Source of the DNA: Variovorax sp. OV700 | GTDB lineage: Bacteria > Pseudomonadota > Gammaproteobacteria > Burkholderiales > Burkholderiaceae_C | Assembly (NCBI RefSeq): GCF_900099805.1 | Contig: NZ_FNDR01000008.1 | Location: 186,001-250,000, forward strand | Direction: 5' to 3' | DNA: 64,000 bases | Part shown: piece after piece, positions 38,032 through 46,877 of the stretch | Position numbering within the stretch: the first letter of the stretch is position 1 | How the letters are laid out: each line of letters starts with the position of its first letter | The notes under the pieces: model-generated | The model's input: the letters and a program-made list of their open reading frames with translations, nothing else | Told to the model about the DNA's origin: nothing | Database searches by the model: none | Translations under genes and position numbers: made by a program

Positions 38032-39092
38032 CCGGACAGGCTTCCATCGCTCCCGCCGCTCCCGTCGCCATCACGCTCGGCGATCCCGCGGGCATCGGGC
38101 CGGAAATCATTGCCAAGGCCTTCCGCGAGGCACCCGACGCCACCCGCGGCGCCTTCGTGGCCGGCGACGTGGGCACGATGCGCCGCGCATCGCAAGCCGT
38201 GGCGCAACCCGGACGACCTGCCTGGCCGGTGGCCGAAATCGGGCAGATCGCCGAAGCGGCTGCCGTGCCGCCCGGATGCATCCCCGTGCTGCAGGTGGTG
38301 GCGTCGCCCAAGGACATCGTGCCCGGCCGGATCAGCGCCGAAGCCGGCCGCGTGGCTGGCAATTGCGTGGTCTGGGCCGCGCGGGCCGCCTTGCAAGGCG
38401 AGATCGCCGCCATCGTGACCGCGCCGCTTCACAAGGAGGCGCTGGCCGCGGCGGGTTTCCCGTATCCCGGGCATACCGAACTGCTGCAGGCCGAAGCTGC
38501 CGCGCATGCGGGTCTCGCGGTGGACCGCATGCCGGTGCGCATGATGCTGGCCAACGACGAGTTGCGCACCGTGCTGGTGAGCATCCACATGTCGCTGCGC
38601 GACGCCATCGCCGCGGTGAGCTTCGCCGGCGTGCTGGAGACGCTGCGCATCACCCACCGTGCCTTGCACCGCGTGCTCGGGCGGGCGCCGCGCATCGGCG
38701 TGGCGGGCCTCAATCCGCATGCGGGCGAGGGCGGATTGTTCGGTTCCGAAGAGGGCGACATCATTGCGCCGGCCATCGAGGCTGCGCGCGCCGAAGGTAT
38801 CGACGCCGATGGGCCCTACGCGCCCGACACCGTCTTCATGCGCGCGCGGGACAAGGGCGGCGTGCCGGGGAGCGGCGAATTCGATGTGGTGATCGCGATG
38901 TATCACGACCAAGGCCTGATTCCGGTCAAGTATCTTGGCGTGGAAAAGGGGGTGAACGTGACGCTGGGCCTGCCGCTGGTGCGCACCAGCCCCGATCACG
39001 GCACCGCGTTCGACATTGCAGGCACCGGCCGGGCCGATGCCTCGAGCCTCGTCGAAGCCCTGCGCATGGCCAGAAAGCTGTCGGGCGGCTGA
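38028..39092 (+). CDS. pdxA: 4-hydroxythreonine-4-phosphate dehydrogenase PdxA
   Basis: NAD-dependent enzyme of the DXP-dependent pyridoxal phosphate pathway. The 354-residue protein contains ITLGDPAGIGPEIIAKA near the N-terminus, TAPLHKEALAAAGFPYPGHTELLQ with a metal-binding His, and MYHDQGLIPVKYLG and RTSPDHGTAFDIAG near the end with further metal and product-binding residues. It is coupled to the Nif3-like gene (ATGA). It ends 10 bases before the stop of mscL, which converges on it. Confidence 0.95.
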   Translation: MTGQASIAPAAPVAITLGDPAGIGPEIIAKAFREAPDATRGAFVAGDVGTMRRASQAVAQPGRPAWPVAEIGQIAEAAAVPPGCIPVLQVVASPKDIVPGRISAEAGRVAGNCVVWAARAALQGEIAAIVTAPLHKEALAAAGFPYPGHTELLQAEAAAHAGLAVDRMPVRMMLANDELRTVLVSIHMSLRDAIAAVSFAGVLETLRITHRALHRVLGRAPRIGVAGLNPHAGEGGLFGSEEGDIIAPAIEAARAEGIDADGPYAPDTVFMRARDKGGVPGSGEFDVVIAMYHDQGLIPVKYLGVEKGVNVTLGLPLVRTSPDHGTAFDIAGTGRADASSLVEALRMARKLSGG

Positions 39093-39102
39093 GAAGAAGC
39101 GT

Positions 39103-39534
39103 TCAGGGCCGCTTCAGGCTGTCGCGGATCTCGCGCAGCAGGGCAATGTCCTCAGGCGGCGCCACCGGTGCCGCGGGCGCGTCCGCCTGGTGTTTGCGCA
39201 GCTTGTTGATCTGCTTGACCATCATGAAGATGATGAAAGCCAGGATGACGAAGTTGACCGCGATGGTGATGAAGTTGCCATAGGCGAGCACCGGCACCCC
39301 GGCCTTCTTGAGGTCGGCCAGCGTGCTCGGCACGCCGGCCGGCACGCTGCCCAGCACCAGGTAGAGATTCGAGAAGTCGAGCTTGCCGAACACCAGGCCG
39401 ACGATCGGCATGATGATGTCGGCCACCAGGGAGTCGACGATCTTCCCGAAGGCCGCACCAATGATCACGCCCACGGCGAGATCGATGACGTTGCCCTTGA
39501 CGGCAAATTCCTTGAACTCGCTGATGATGCTCAT
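39103..39534 (-). CDS. mscL: Large-conductance mechanosensitive channel MscL
   Basis: A 143-residue inner-membrane channel that opens under turgor during osmotic downshock. The N-terminal amphipathic helix SIISEFKEFAVKGNVID is followed by helix 1 AVGVIIGAAFGKIVDSLVADIIMP, a periplasmic loop, helix 2 FITIAVNFVILAFIIFMMVKQ, and a C-terminal helix. The ATG at 39534 gives the canonical MSII start; GGAG lies ten bases upstream. It converges on pdxA. Confidence 0.95.
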   Translation of the reverse strand: MSIISEFKEFAVKGNVIDLAVGVIIGAAFGKIVDSLVADIIMPIVGLVFGKLDFSNLYLVLGSVPAGVPSTLADLKKAGVPVLAYGNFITIAVNFVILAFIIFMMVKQINKLRKHQADAPAAPVAPPEDIALLREIRDSLKRP

Positions 39535-39719
39535 GATCAATATGCTCCGGAGGCTGGGGTTGAACTGCCGCCAGTATGCCTGCGGAATCCGCCAGTTCGA
39601 ACTGTGAAGCCCTCGATGGGTAATGCAAAAGATTTCTTTTCTTCGATGATCTGCTTAAATGAGGGCTGATCAATCGGCACCAGCGCACCAATAAAGGCGC
39701 GCAATCTCTTTTCAAATAA

Positions 39720-40364
39720 ATGAATAGTTTCTGGTTAATTGCCACCGGATTCGGTGACAGCGGCTTCCTGTTGCCTGCCGCATTCGGGGTTGCAATCTGG
39801 CTCGCAATCGATCGGGGCACACGCCCGGCCGCGGTGCATTGGGTGCTGCTATTTGGCGCTTGCGGGCTTGTCGTGATGCTTTCCAAGCTGGCTTTCATGG
39901 GCTGGGGAATTGGCAGCAGGCGCTTTGATTTCACTGGTTTCAGCGGACACACTGCATTGGCGACCAGCCTTTGGCCGGTCATTTTCTGGCTCGTGGCGCT
40001 GCGCGGTGCACCATCGGTGCGCATGGCTGCCGCAATATCGGGATGGGGATGGGCCGTCTTCATCGGCGTGTCGAGACTGGCGCTCGAAGTTCACTCCACG
40101 GCCGAAGTCGTCGCGGGTGCCGCACTCGGAACCCTGGTGAGCGCCAGTTTTCTGAGACTGCAGTGGCACCGGCAGCTAAGGGTACGAACACCTCGATGGC
40201 TCGCGCTGGGCTTGGTGCTGCCGCTATTGTTTTTGATAGTGGGACGCCCCGCCCCCACACAGTATGTGCTCGAGAAACTGGCAGTCTGGATGGCGGGCAT
40301 CGAGCGCCCGTTCACGCGTGCCGACCTGTTGCAAGCGCGCGAGCCAACCCGTGGTCCGGCCTGA
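39720..40364 (+). CDS. PAP2-superfamily membrane phosphatase
   Basis: A 214-residue protein with about six hydrophobic helices and the PAP2 phosphatase core: FTGFSGHTALATS (the SGH motif with the catalytic His) and VSRLALEVHSTAEVVAG (the SR-x5-H-x3-D-like motif, here with Glu in place of Asp). The first motif with the three basic residues is partly relaxed, MGWGIGSRR. PAP2 enzymes of this kind can dephosphorylate undecaprenyl pyrophosphate, the lipid carrier recycled in polysaccharide export, which would fit its place at the left edge of the EPS locus. The upstream sequence is AT-rich with no clear ribosome-binding site. Confidence 0.78.
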   Translation: MNSFWLIATGFGDSGFLLPAAFGVAIWLAIDRGTRPAAVHWVLLFGACGLVVMLSKLAFMGWGIGSRRFDFTGFSGHTALATSLWPVIFWLVALRGAPSVRMAAAISGWGWAVFIGVSRLALEVHSTAEVVAGAALGTLVSASFLRLQWHRQLRVRTPRWLALGLVLPLLFLIVGRPAPTQYVLEKLAVWMAGIERPFTRADLLQAREPTRGPA

Positions 40365-40781
40365 GCACACAACTGTTTACAAAAGAGCAAACCTTTCGGA
40401 AACCTGATCGAGTGAGGCTTTTGTAGTTTCAGTGCCACAACTCACCAATTTGGGCTGTCAATTAATAGTTCACACCTTCGAATTGCAAGGGACGGCTTCG
40501 CCTGCGCAATAAAAGGCTTCGTTCCCAATGAAAAAGGGGGCTCAGCTATTGATCTTTTAGATAACCCTTAAGTCCTCAGGGTTGATCTGCAAATAGACAC
40601 ATTTTTTGCACCTATTGCACGGAAAGTGGGCGTTGCCGCGGCAGCGACAATTCAGCCCAGCCCGTCTGCCGTTCATGCGCAGGCTTGCTTTGACGAACCG
40701 CGGCAAAAAGGCTCGGCCCAAATACCAACCGGGCTCGGGCCTTGCATATGAAATTGCGGTTGCCGAAAACCAATATGTGCA
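40365..40781. other. AT-rich gene-free region upstream of the exopolysaccharide operon (417 bases)
   Basis: No convincing gene; a 63-codon frame at 40606-40797 lacks a ribosome-binding site and overlaps the next gene. Structures present: AACCCT (40563-40568) and AGGGTT (40578-40583) form a 6-bp stem; TTGCAC occurs twice nine bases apart (40606-40611 and 40615-40620) after a T-run; TACAAAAG (40378-40385) is matched by CTTTTGTA (40418-40425). GATAACCCTTA (40560-40570) also occurs at 35762-35772. This is the likely control region for the EPS operon, but I see no clear -35/-10 pair. Confidence 0.55.
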
Positions 40782-41945
40782 ATGGGGATCAATTTGACAC
40801 GCTTCGTGTACCCGATGGGGTGGGGTTTTGCCCTAATGGGCGCGTTATTGCTGCAGGGCTGCGCACCGGGCTTCAGTTCCGTGGCTGCCTATGAGGCAGA
40901 CCAGAGCCTGCCGCCGGAGTTCCAGTACCTGCCGGCCGATGGCGCGCCGGACGGAGTCATCACCTCCATATCGCCGGCGCTCATCCGTGCGATGGCGGAG
41001 GCGCAGCCGGCCTCCGTTTCGCCGGAAGTGAAGTCGCTCTTCGGCGAAGCGCCGGTCTACACCATCGGGCCCAGCGACGTGGTGGGCGTGATCGTCTACG
41101 ACCATCCGGAACTGCTGCCCAATGCGGGCGCGGTGATCACGCAGCAGGCCGATCCGACCGGCATCAGCGTGGCGCCCGGCTTCATCGTCGGTGCGGACGG
41201 GCAGATCACCTTTCCCTACATCGGCCGCGTCAAGCTCCAGGGCCTGACCGAAATCGAGGCCTCCGACCTGATCGCGCGCCGCATTGCCGCGTACATCAAG
41301 GATCCGCAGGTGACGGTGCGCATCCAGTCCTTCAGAAGCCGCCGCGCGTTCGTCGAAGGCGAGGTGCGCACCCCCGGGCTGCAGATCTTCACCGACGTGC
41401 CGATGACGCTGGCAGAGGCCATCAGTCGCGCGGGCGGCATCACCGCCAACGGGGACCGCTCGTTCGTCACGCTGACACGCGGCGACAAGACCACGTTGAT
41501 CAACTTGCCCAACCTCCAGGAACTGGGTGCCGATGCCAGCCGCATCCCGCTGCGCAATGGCGACATGATCCAGGTGCGGCACCGCGACGAGAGCAAGGTG
41601 TTCGTGATGGGCGAAATCGCGCGGCCCTCGGCGCTGCTCATGCACAACGGACGGCTCACCCTCAACGAGGCGCTTGGCGAGGCAGGCGGCCCCAACCTGA
41701 ATTCGGCCCACACGGGCCAGATCTACGTCATCCGCAACAACGGCAGGGGCTTGCCGGCCATCTTCCACTTGAACGCCAAGAATCCGGCGGCACTGGGGCT
41801 GGCCGAGCGCTTTCCGCTGCAGCCGCGAGACGTGGTCTACATCGACTCCGTGCCGCTCGTCACCTGGAACCGCCTGGCCAGCCTGATCCTGCCGGCCGCC
41901 CAGGTCATCAATGCGGGCGACGAAGTCTGGAGCCGCCACAGATGA
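40782..41945 (+). CDS. Polysaccharide export outer-membrane lipoprotein (Wza/EpsA-like)
   Basis: A 387-residue protein that forms the outer-membrane export channel for capsular or exopolysaccharide. The signal peptide ends in LLLQGC (Cys27), a lipobox. The Poly_export domain starts near YTIGPSDVVGVIVYDHPELLPN, continues to GRVKLQGLTEIEASDLIARRIA, and is followed by SLBB-type repeats (RRAFVEGEVRTPGLQIF and KVFVMGEIARPSALLMH). The C-terminus includes YIDSVPLVTWNRLASLILP, the membrane-spanning end. The ATG at 40782 has no good ribosome-binding site and the next Met at residue 12 has none either, so the start is uncertain. wzb-type and wzc-type genes follow with overlaps. Confidence 0.9.
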   Translation: MGINLTRFVYPMGWGFALMGALLLQGCAPGFSSVAAYEADQSLPPEFQYLPADGAPDGVITSISPALIRAMAEAQPASVSPEVKSLFGEAPVYTIGPSDVVGVIVYDHPELLPNAGAVITQQADPTGISVAPGFIVGADGQITFPYIGRVKLQGLTEIEASDLIARRIAAYIKDPQVTVRIQSFRSRRAFVEGEVRTPGLQIFTDVPMTLAEAISRAGGITANGDRSFVTLTRGDKTTLINLPNLQELGADASRIPLRNGDMIQVRHRDESKVFVMGEIARPSALLMHNGRLTLNEALGEAGGPNLNSAHTGQIYVIRNNGRGLPAIFHLNAKNPAALGLAERFPLQPRDVVYIDSVPLVTWNRLASLILPAAQVINAGDEVWSRHR

Positions 41946-42397
41946 AATCGATCCTGACAGTTTGCATCGGCAACATCTGCCGTAGCCCGATGGCCGAAGG
42001 CATCCTGGCCGCGGGTCTGCCGCACCTGCGCGTGGTGTCGGCCGGAACCGGCGCCCTCGTGGGCAAGCCGGCCGATGCAACGGCGCAGAAGCTCATGCAG
42101 GCGCGCGGCATCGACATTTCGGGCCACGTCGCGCAGCAGGTCAGCCAGATGCTGTGCCGGCAGGCCGACCTGATCCTGGTCATGGACATGGAACAGCGCC
42201 GCCACCTCGAGTCGACCTACCCCTTCGTGCGCGGCAAGGTCTTTCGCATTGCCGAGGCCGCCAAGCAGGACGTGCCCGATCCCTACCGGGAGGACGAAGC
42301 GGCCTTCGCGCATGCGCTGGCGCTCATCGATGTGGGCGCCAGAACGTGGATCGACCGCATTCTGAAAATTACGAAACCTGAGCAGCAACCGACATGA
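41942..42397 (+). CDS. Low-molecular-weight protein tyrosine phosphatase (Wzb-like)
   Basis: A 151-residue cytoplasmic phosphatase with the signature C-x5-R-S loop CIGNICRS (Cys8, Arg14) and a C-terminal acid loop DPYRED with the general-acid Asp near residue 118. It is the Wzb/Etp/EpsP type, which dephosphorylates the tyrosine kinase encoded by the next gene and so sets the EPS assembly cycle. It overlaps both neighbours by four bases. Confidence 0.92.
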   Translation: MKSILTVCIGNICRSPMAEGILAAGLPHLRVVSAGTGALVGKPADATAQKLMQARGIDISGHVAQQVSQMLCRQADLILVMDMEQRRHLESTYPFVRGKVFRIAEAAKQDVPDPYREDEAAFAHALALIDVGARTWIDRILKITKPEQQPT

Positions 42398-44646
42398 ACG
42401 CAACCCAGCAAGCCGCCCTGCCGATGCCAGCGCTGGAAGAGGAGGGCGAAAAATTCAGCTTCGTCGAGTACCTGGACATCCTGATCGACAACCGCTGGCT
42501 CATTGCCATCGTGGTTGGCGTGATGCTGTTGCTGGGTGTGGCCTATGCCTTCTTCGGCAAGCCCATGTACGAAACCAACGTGGCCGTGCAGGTCGAGGAC
42601 TCGGGCAATTCGGCCGGCAGCTTCCTGGGCGATGCCGCATCGTCGCTGCTGAGCGTGAAGACGCCAGCCGCGGGTGAAATCGAAATCATCAAGTCGCGCG
42701 CCATCCTCGGCCAGGCGGTGGAGAACACCAAGCTGTACATCAGCGCCGTGCCCCGCTATGCGCCCGTCGTGGGCAGCTGGCTTGCACGGCGTGCCACCGA
42801 TCTGTCGGAACCCGGCTTCATGGGGCTTTCGGGCTACGTCACCGGAGCCGAGAAGATCATGGTTCCCCAGTTCGACGTGCCCGCGGATTTCGAGGAGAAG
42901 CCATTCACGCTGACCCTGGGGCCGGACAACCGCTACGAGCTTGCCAACCCGGAGCTCAAGGCCCCGCTCAAGGGCACGGTGGGAACTCCGCTGCTCGCCA
43001 ACCTGCCGAGCGGCAACCTCCGGCTGCTTGTGAGCACCATCAGCGCCAAGCCGGGTGCGCAGTTCCAGCTCGTGCGCTATTCGAAGCAACTGACGCTCCT
43101 GACGCTGCAGGACAGCCTCAAGGTCGTCGAGAAAGGCAAGCAGTCGGGTGTGCTCGACGTGGGCTGGAAGAGCCCGAGCCCCGAAAAGCTGACGCAGCTC
43201 CTCAACGAAATCGGGCGCCTCTACGTGCGCCAGAACATCGAGCGCAAGGCGGCCGAGGCCGAAAAGACCCTGGGCTTCCTCGATACGGCCCTGCCCCAGT
43301 TCAAGAAGCAGCTCGAGCAATCCGAGGACCTCTACAACCGCTACAGAAACGAGAACGGCACGGTCAGCCTGGACGATGAGGCCAAGAACGCCTTGACCCA
43401 GACGGTCGACCTGCAGTCCAAGTTGCTCGAGGCGCAACAGAAGCGGCGCGAACTCTCCGCGCGCTTCACCGACCTGCATCCCGCCATCCAGACGCTGGAT
43501 ACGCAGATCTCGGCCTGGAAGGGCGAAATCGGCTCGGTCGATTCGCGCATCCGGAAAATGCCGCTGCTCCAGCAGAACACCGTGCAGATGCAGCGCGACA
43601 TCAAGGTCAACACCGACCTCTACGTGTCACTTCTCAACAGCTCGCTGCAGATGCGGCTGGCCAAGGAAGGCAAGGTCGGCAACGTGCGCCTGCTCGACGA
43701 AGCCATTGTTCCCGAAGAGCCCGTGTGGCCGAAGAGGCCGCTGATCATCGCGGTGGCGCTGCTTCTGGGGCTGATGGCGGGTGCCGCCGCCGCCATTGCC
43801 AAGAATGCGCTCTTCGGCGGCATCCGCAATCCGAGCGAGATCGAAATGCACACGGGGCTCAACGTCTACAGCAGCATTCCGCTGAGCCCCGCCCAGCGGA
43901 CGATCGACAAGAACATCGAAAGCAGGGCGCCCGGCGCGCACATCCTCGCGCTTCAGCATTCCGAGGACCCCGCTGTCGAAAGCTTGCGCAGCCTGCGCAC
44001 GGCACTGCAATTCGCCATGCTGGAAGCCGCCAACAATCGCCTGCTCATTTCGGGCGCGACGCCGGGAGTCGGGAAAACTTTTGTTTCCGTGAATTTTGCG
44101 GCGATCACTGCCGCATCAGGCAAAAAGGTTCTTCTGATCGACGCGGACTTGCGTAAGGGCCGGGTCAATCAATTCTTCTCCATGTCGCGATCGTCCGGCC
44201 TGTCGGAATTGATTGCTGGCACGCTGAGTTGCGAAAAAGCCGTTCGCCCGTCGGTCTTGCCGAACCTGGACGTCATCACGACTGGAATGCTTCCACCCAA
44301 TCCCGCGGAATTGCTGCTGAGCGATTCCTTCACCCAGATCCTGGAAAAACTGTCGCCCGATTACGACCTTGTGATTATCGACACCGCGCCGGTGCTCGTG
44401 GCTGCGGATACCGCTTCGGTGGCGCCACTGGCGGGTTCACTTCTCCTCGTTGCACGGGCGGAAAAGACCCAGCTTGGCGAATTGAACGAGAGCGTCAGGA
44501 GATTGGCGCACGCGGGCTGCACCGCCAATGGCGTAATTTTGAATGCTATGGACTTATCTCGCAGACATGCCGGCAGCAGCAGCTATAAATACGGTGGTTA
44601 CCGTTACACACATTATAAATATAAAAACAACAGGGATACCACCTAG
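42394..44646 (+). CDS. Exopolysaccharide tyrosine autokinase / chain-length regulator (Wzc-like BY-kinase)
   Basis: A 750-residue inner-membrane protein. The N-terminal Wzz domain (about 20-130) starts with a helix WLIAIVVGVMLLLGVAYAF. A long periplasmic part with coiled-coil sequence (about 280-400) follows, then a second helix near LIIAVALLLGLMAGAAAAIA. The C-terminal BY-kinase domain has Walker A GATPGVGKT (Lys561), Walker A' LLIDADLRKGR (Asp583, Asp585) and Walker B DLVIIDTAP. The tail, after residue 725, has a Tyr cluster SSSYKYGGYRYTHYKYK with six tyrosines, the autophosphorylation site. It is the polymer length and export control partner of the preceding two proteins. Confidence 0.94.
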   Translation: MNATQQAALPMPALEEEGEKFSFVEYLDILIDNRWLIAIVVGVMLLLGVAYAFFGKPMYETNVAVQVEDSGNSAGSFLGDAASSLLSVKTPAAGEIEIIKSRAILGQAVENTKLYISAVPRYAPVVGSWLARRATDLSEPGFMGLSGYVTGAEKIMVPQFDVPADFEEKPFTLTLGPDNRYELANPELKAPLKGTVGTPLLANLPSGNLRLLVSTISAKPGAQFQLVRYSKQLTLLTLQDSLKVVEKGKQSGVLDVGWKSPSPEKLTQLLNEIGRLYVRQNIERKAAEAEKTLGFLDTALPQFKKQLEQSEDLYNRYRNENGTVSLDDEAKNALTQTVDLQSKLLEAQQKRRELSARFTDLHPAIQTLDTQISAWKGEIGSVDSRIRKMPLLQQNTVQMQRDIKVNTDLYVSLLNSSLQMRLAKEGKVGNVRLLDEAIVPEEPVWPKRPLIIAVALLLGLMAGAAAAIAKNALFGGIRNPSEIEMHTGLNVYSSIPLSPAQRTIDKNIESRAPGAHILALQHSEDPAVESLRSLRTALQFAMLEAANNRLLISGATPGVGKTFVSVNFAAITAASGKKVLLIDADLRKGRVNQFFSMSRSSGLSELIAGTLSCEKAVRPSVLPNLDVITTGMLPPNPAELLLSDSFTQILEKLSPDYDLVIIDTAPVLVAADTASVAPLAGSLLLVARAEKTQLGELNESVRRLAHAGCTANGVILNAMDLSRRHAGSSSYKYGGYRYTHYKYKNNRDTT

Positions 44647-44990
44647 TCGATAGGCGGTTTCTGAGAAAATTCAGTGGAATTGTCCTAATTATCGCGTGAC
44701 GCACTAATTCGGTGCTGTCGATTAAATGCTAATAAAAAAGGCCTACGACCAAATGCGTCATTCTTTTGTATTAGATATTTCAATCGCTCGGCCAGCGCGC
44801 TGATTACGGCGCTGCAGCCTTCAAGGCTCCACGTTGCAAAAGCCATTTTGGGCTTGGCATTGGGCCGACACGTGTCACTGAACCCGAAAGGGGCAAGCGC
44901 TTGCTTGTAAGACGAAAGGTGCTCTGCAATGAGAGTTCTCAACAAACTACAAATCCGCCTTCGTTGCAAATGTGGAAACGGGGCGTACGT
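44647..44990. other. AT-rich gene-free region inside the EPS locus (344 bases)
   Basis: No convincing gene. The first 150 bases are markedly AT-rich compared with the flanks. Two perfect palindromes lie close together: GACACGTGTC at 44867-44876 and GCAAGCGCTTGC at 44893-44904, 26 bases apart by their left ends. These look like operator half-sites. No clear terminator follows the kinase gene. The gap divides the locus into an export/control part (upstream) and a sugar-assembly part (downstream), so the latter probably has its own promoter here. Confidence 0.55.
44867..44904. promoter_or_regulatory. Two neighbouring palindromes, candidate operator
   Basis: GACACGTGTC (44867-44876) and GCAAGCGCTTGC (44893-44904) are perfect self-complementary sequences of 10 and 12 bases. 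They are 87 to 124 bases ahead of the sugar-transferase start and within the only long gap between EPS genes. A regulator binding here is inferred from symmetry and place only. Confidence 0.35.
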
Positions 44991-45704
44991 ATGACCAATT
45001 TCTCTCGCGAGGAGTCGATGGCACCTCCAGGCGAAGCGGTGGGCAGCGGAATTGCGGACGAGCTGGCTTGGATCAAGGTTCGCCATCCGGCCATGCTGCG
45101 TGCCGGAAAAAGAGCAGTCGATATCAGTGCGTCCCTGTTCTTTTTCTGCGTCTTCGGTTGGCTCTATGTGCTGATCGCGATCGGTGTATTCATCAGTTCC
45201 GGCGCGCCGGTCCTGTATTCGCAGCCGCGCTTCGGGCGAGGCGGGCGGGTGTTCAAGTTCTACAAGTTCCGCTCGATGCTGCCGAACTCGGCCCAGATCC
45301 TCGAGGAGCACCTCAGGAACGACCCCGTGGCACGCCAGCAGTGGGACGACTATCAGAAGCTCGAGAACGACCCGCGCATCACCCGCTTCGGCAAGTTCAT
45401 CCGCAAGACCAGCCTGGACGAACTGCCGCAGTTCTGGAACGTGCTGGTGGGCGACATGAGCCTGGTCGGCCCCCGGCCCTGCATGCTCGACCAGAAGGGC
45501 CTGTACGGCGCGGACTGGTCGTTCTATTGCGCCGTGCGGCCCGGAATCACCGGACTTTGGCAAGTGAGCGGACGCAACCAGCTCAGCTACAAGAAGCGCG
45601 TGGCACTGGATGTCACCTACGTGGAGACCCTCTCCGTAGGCAGGGACATCGGCATCTTCATCAGAACCATCTGGGTGGTCGCCGTCGGCCATGGTTCACG
45701 GTGA
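44991..45704 (+). CDS. Undecaprenyl-phosphate sugar-phosphate transferase (WcaJ/ExoY-type)
   Basis: A 237-residue monotopic enzyme of the bacterial sugar transferase family. It puts the first sugar phosphate on undecaprenyl phosphate and so starts the EPS repeat unit. A helix (LFFFCVFGWLYVLIAIGVFIS) at about 50-70 is followed by the catalytic part: FYKFRSMLPNS, RITRFGKFIRKTSLDELPQFWNVL, GDMSLVGPRP and RPGITGLWQVSGR. It lacks the large N-terminal membrane domain of WcaJ proper, like ExoY or PglC. The ATG at 44991 was chosen with GGGG eight bases before it; an ATG at 45018 has AGGAG only three bases upstream and is an alternative. Confidence 0.88.
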   Translation: MTNFSREESMAPPGEAVGSGIADELAWIKVRHPAMLRAGKRAVDISASLFFFCVFGWLYVLIAIGVFISSGAPVLYSQPRFGRGGRVFKFYKFRSMLPNSAQILEEHLRNDPVARQQWDDYQKLENDPRITRFGKFIRKTSLDELPQFWNVLVGDMSLVGPRPCMLDQKGLYGADWSFYCAVRPGITGLWQVSGRNQLSYKKRVALDVTYVETLSVGRDIGIFIRTIWVVAVGHGSR

Positions 45705-45717
45705 AACCGGATCAACG

Positions 45718-46866
45718 ATGAAAAAAATCCTGATCTGCGCAGTGCCCTTCAGCGACAACCTCGGCGACGGGGTCATTGCCGCATCCCTGGCCCATATTGC
45801 CGGCCTGAAGTATCCGAAAGCCAACGTCGAATTTCTGGACATTGCCGGTCGGGTCGGCTTCCAGGAAGAAAACCTGCGTGGCGGCGGCGCATTCGAGGTT
45901 TTTGCAAAACTGCCGTCGCTGCTGCGGTCGTTGATCGTCTTCTTGTATTGCATCAAAGGCTATTTTCTTGCCTGGCGAAAAAACTGGAAGGCCGCAGTCA
46001 GCGACGCCGACCTAGTCGTCATTGGCGGCGGACAACTCTTCTGCGATGTGGCGCTCAACTTTCCGGCCAAACTGTTTCTTTTGAGCAGGCTGCTGCGCGG
46101 CAAGCGCGTGGTGGTCGTTTCGGTCGGCGTCACGGCCAAATGGTCATTCTGGGGCCGCTTCCTCGTCAAGCGCTTCATCAGGAATGCAAGGCCCGTTTTC
46201 TACGCGACGCGCGACAAGGAATCGGCACACAACCTGCACACCCACTTCCGAATTCCAAGAGGCAGCATACGGGTCGTTCCAGATCCGGCGCTTGTTTGCG
46301 CCGACGCATTCTCGGACGAGCTCTCGCCCGAAAAGAACTGGGATATCGGAATTTGCGTGAGCAGCCTCGATGCCCTGGTCATGAACTCCGAATACTCGAA
46401 CTCCAATTCAACGGAGTCCGCGAGGTTTTTTTCGGCGCTTGCCGAATCATTGCAAGCCCAAGGAAAGCGGGTGCTTTATTTCACCAACGGCGCGTCCGAA
46501 GACAACAAGGTACTGAGCGAGATTTCTTCGGGGGCGGGGGCCGTGAAATCGGGTTTTTTCGTTCCCCGGCATCCCGATGAACTCGTTTCATTGATCAGCG
46601 CATGTTCCTGCATTGTTGCCCATCGGCTCCACGCAAACATCGTTGCCTACAGCTTGAACATTCCATCCATAGGAATGAACTGGGACAAAAAGGTCGAATC
46701 GTTCTTCGAATTGACGAAGCGAAAGCGCTATCTCTTCGATTTGTCGCCCCGTGTCGAAAAACTCGAGGCTTCGGTGCTGGGCGTGTTGAACGAAAAGACC
46801 CCGGACCGGCAAACACTGGATTTGCTGAGAGGCGAAGTGGTTGCCGGAGTTCATGCCTTGATCTGA
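45718..46866 (+). CDS. Polysaccharide pyruvyl transferase family protein
   Basis: A 382-residue protein of the PS_pyruv_trans family (WcaK, CsaB). Members transfer pyruvate from PEP to a sugar, forming an acidic ketal. It begins KKILICAVPFSDNLGDGVIAASL, with the Asn-x-Gly-Asp signature, then has VIGGGQLFCD and the final SCIVAHRLHANIVAYSLNIPSIGMNWDKK region with the His and Arg typical of the family. Its base composition is lower in G+C than the flanks, as are the neighbouring EPS genes, which may signal transfer. The start ATG at 45718 lies 13 bases after the sugar transferase. Confidence 0.85.
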   Translation: MKKILICAVPFSDNLGDGVIAASLAHIAGLKYPKANVEFLDIAGRVGFQEENLRGGGAFEVFAKLPSLLRSLIVFLYCIKGYFLAWRKNWKAAVSDADLVVIGGGQLFCDVALNFPAKLFLLSRLLRGKRVVVVSVGVTAKWSFWGRFLVKRFIRNARPVFYATRDKESAHNLHTHFRIPRGSIRVVPDPALVCADAFSDELSPEKNWDIGICVSSLDALVMNSEYSNSNSTESARFFSALAESLQAQGKRVLYFTNGASEDNKVLSEISSGAGAVKSGFFVPRHPDELVSLISACSCIVAHRLHANIVAYSLNIPSIGMNWDKKVESFFELTKRKRYLFDLSPRVEKLEASVLGVLNEKTPDRQTLDLLRGEVVAGVHALI

Positions 46867-46877
46867 TGGAGCGGGCC

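Noticed and set aside
39096..39115. Hairpin GAAGCG...CGCTTC between pdxA and mscL as terminator
   Set aside because: Only six pairs with an eight-base loop and no T-run; it partly lies in the mscL coding end, so support is too weak.
40606..40797. Small + strand frame (63 codons) before the wza-like gene
   Set aside because: No ribosome-binding site, Arg/Pro-rich, overlaps the start of the next gene and has no recognisable motif.
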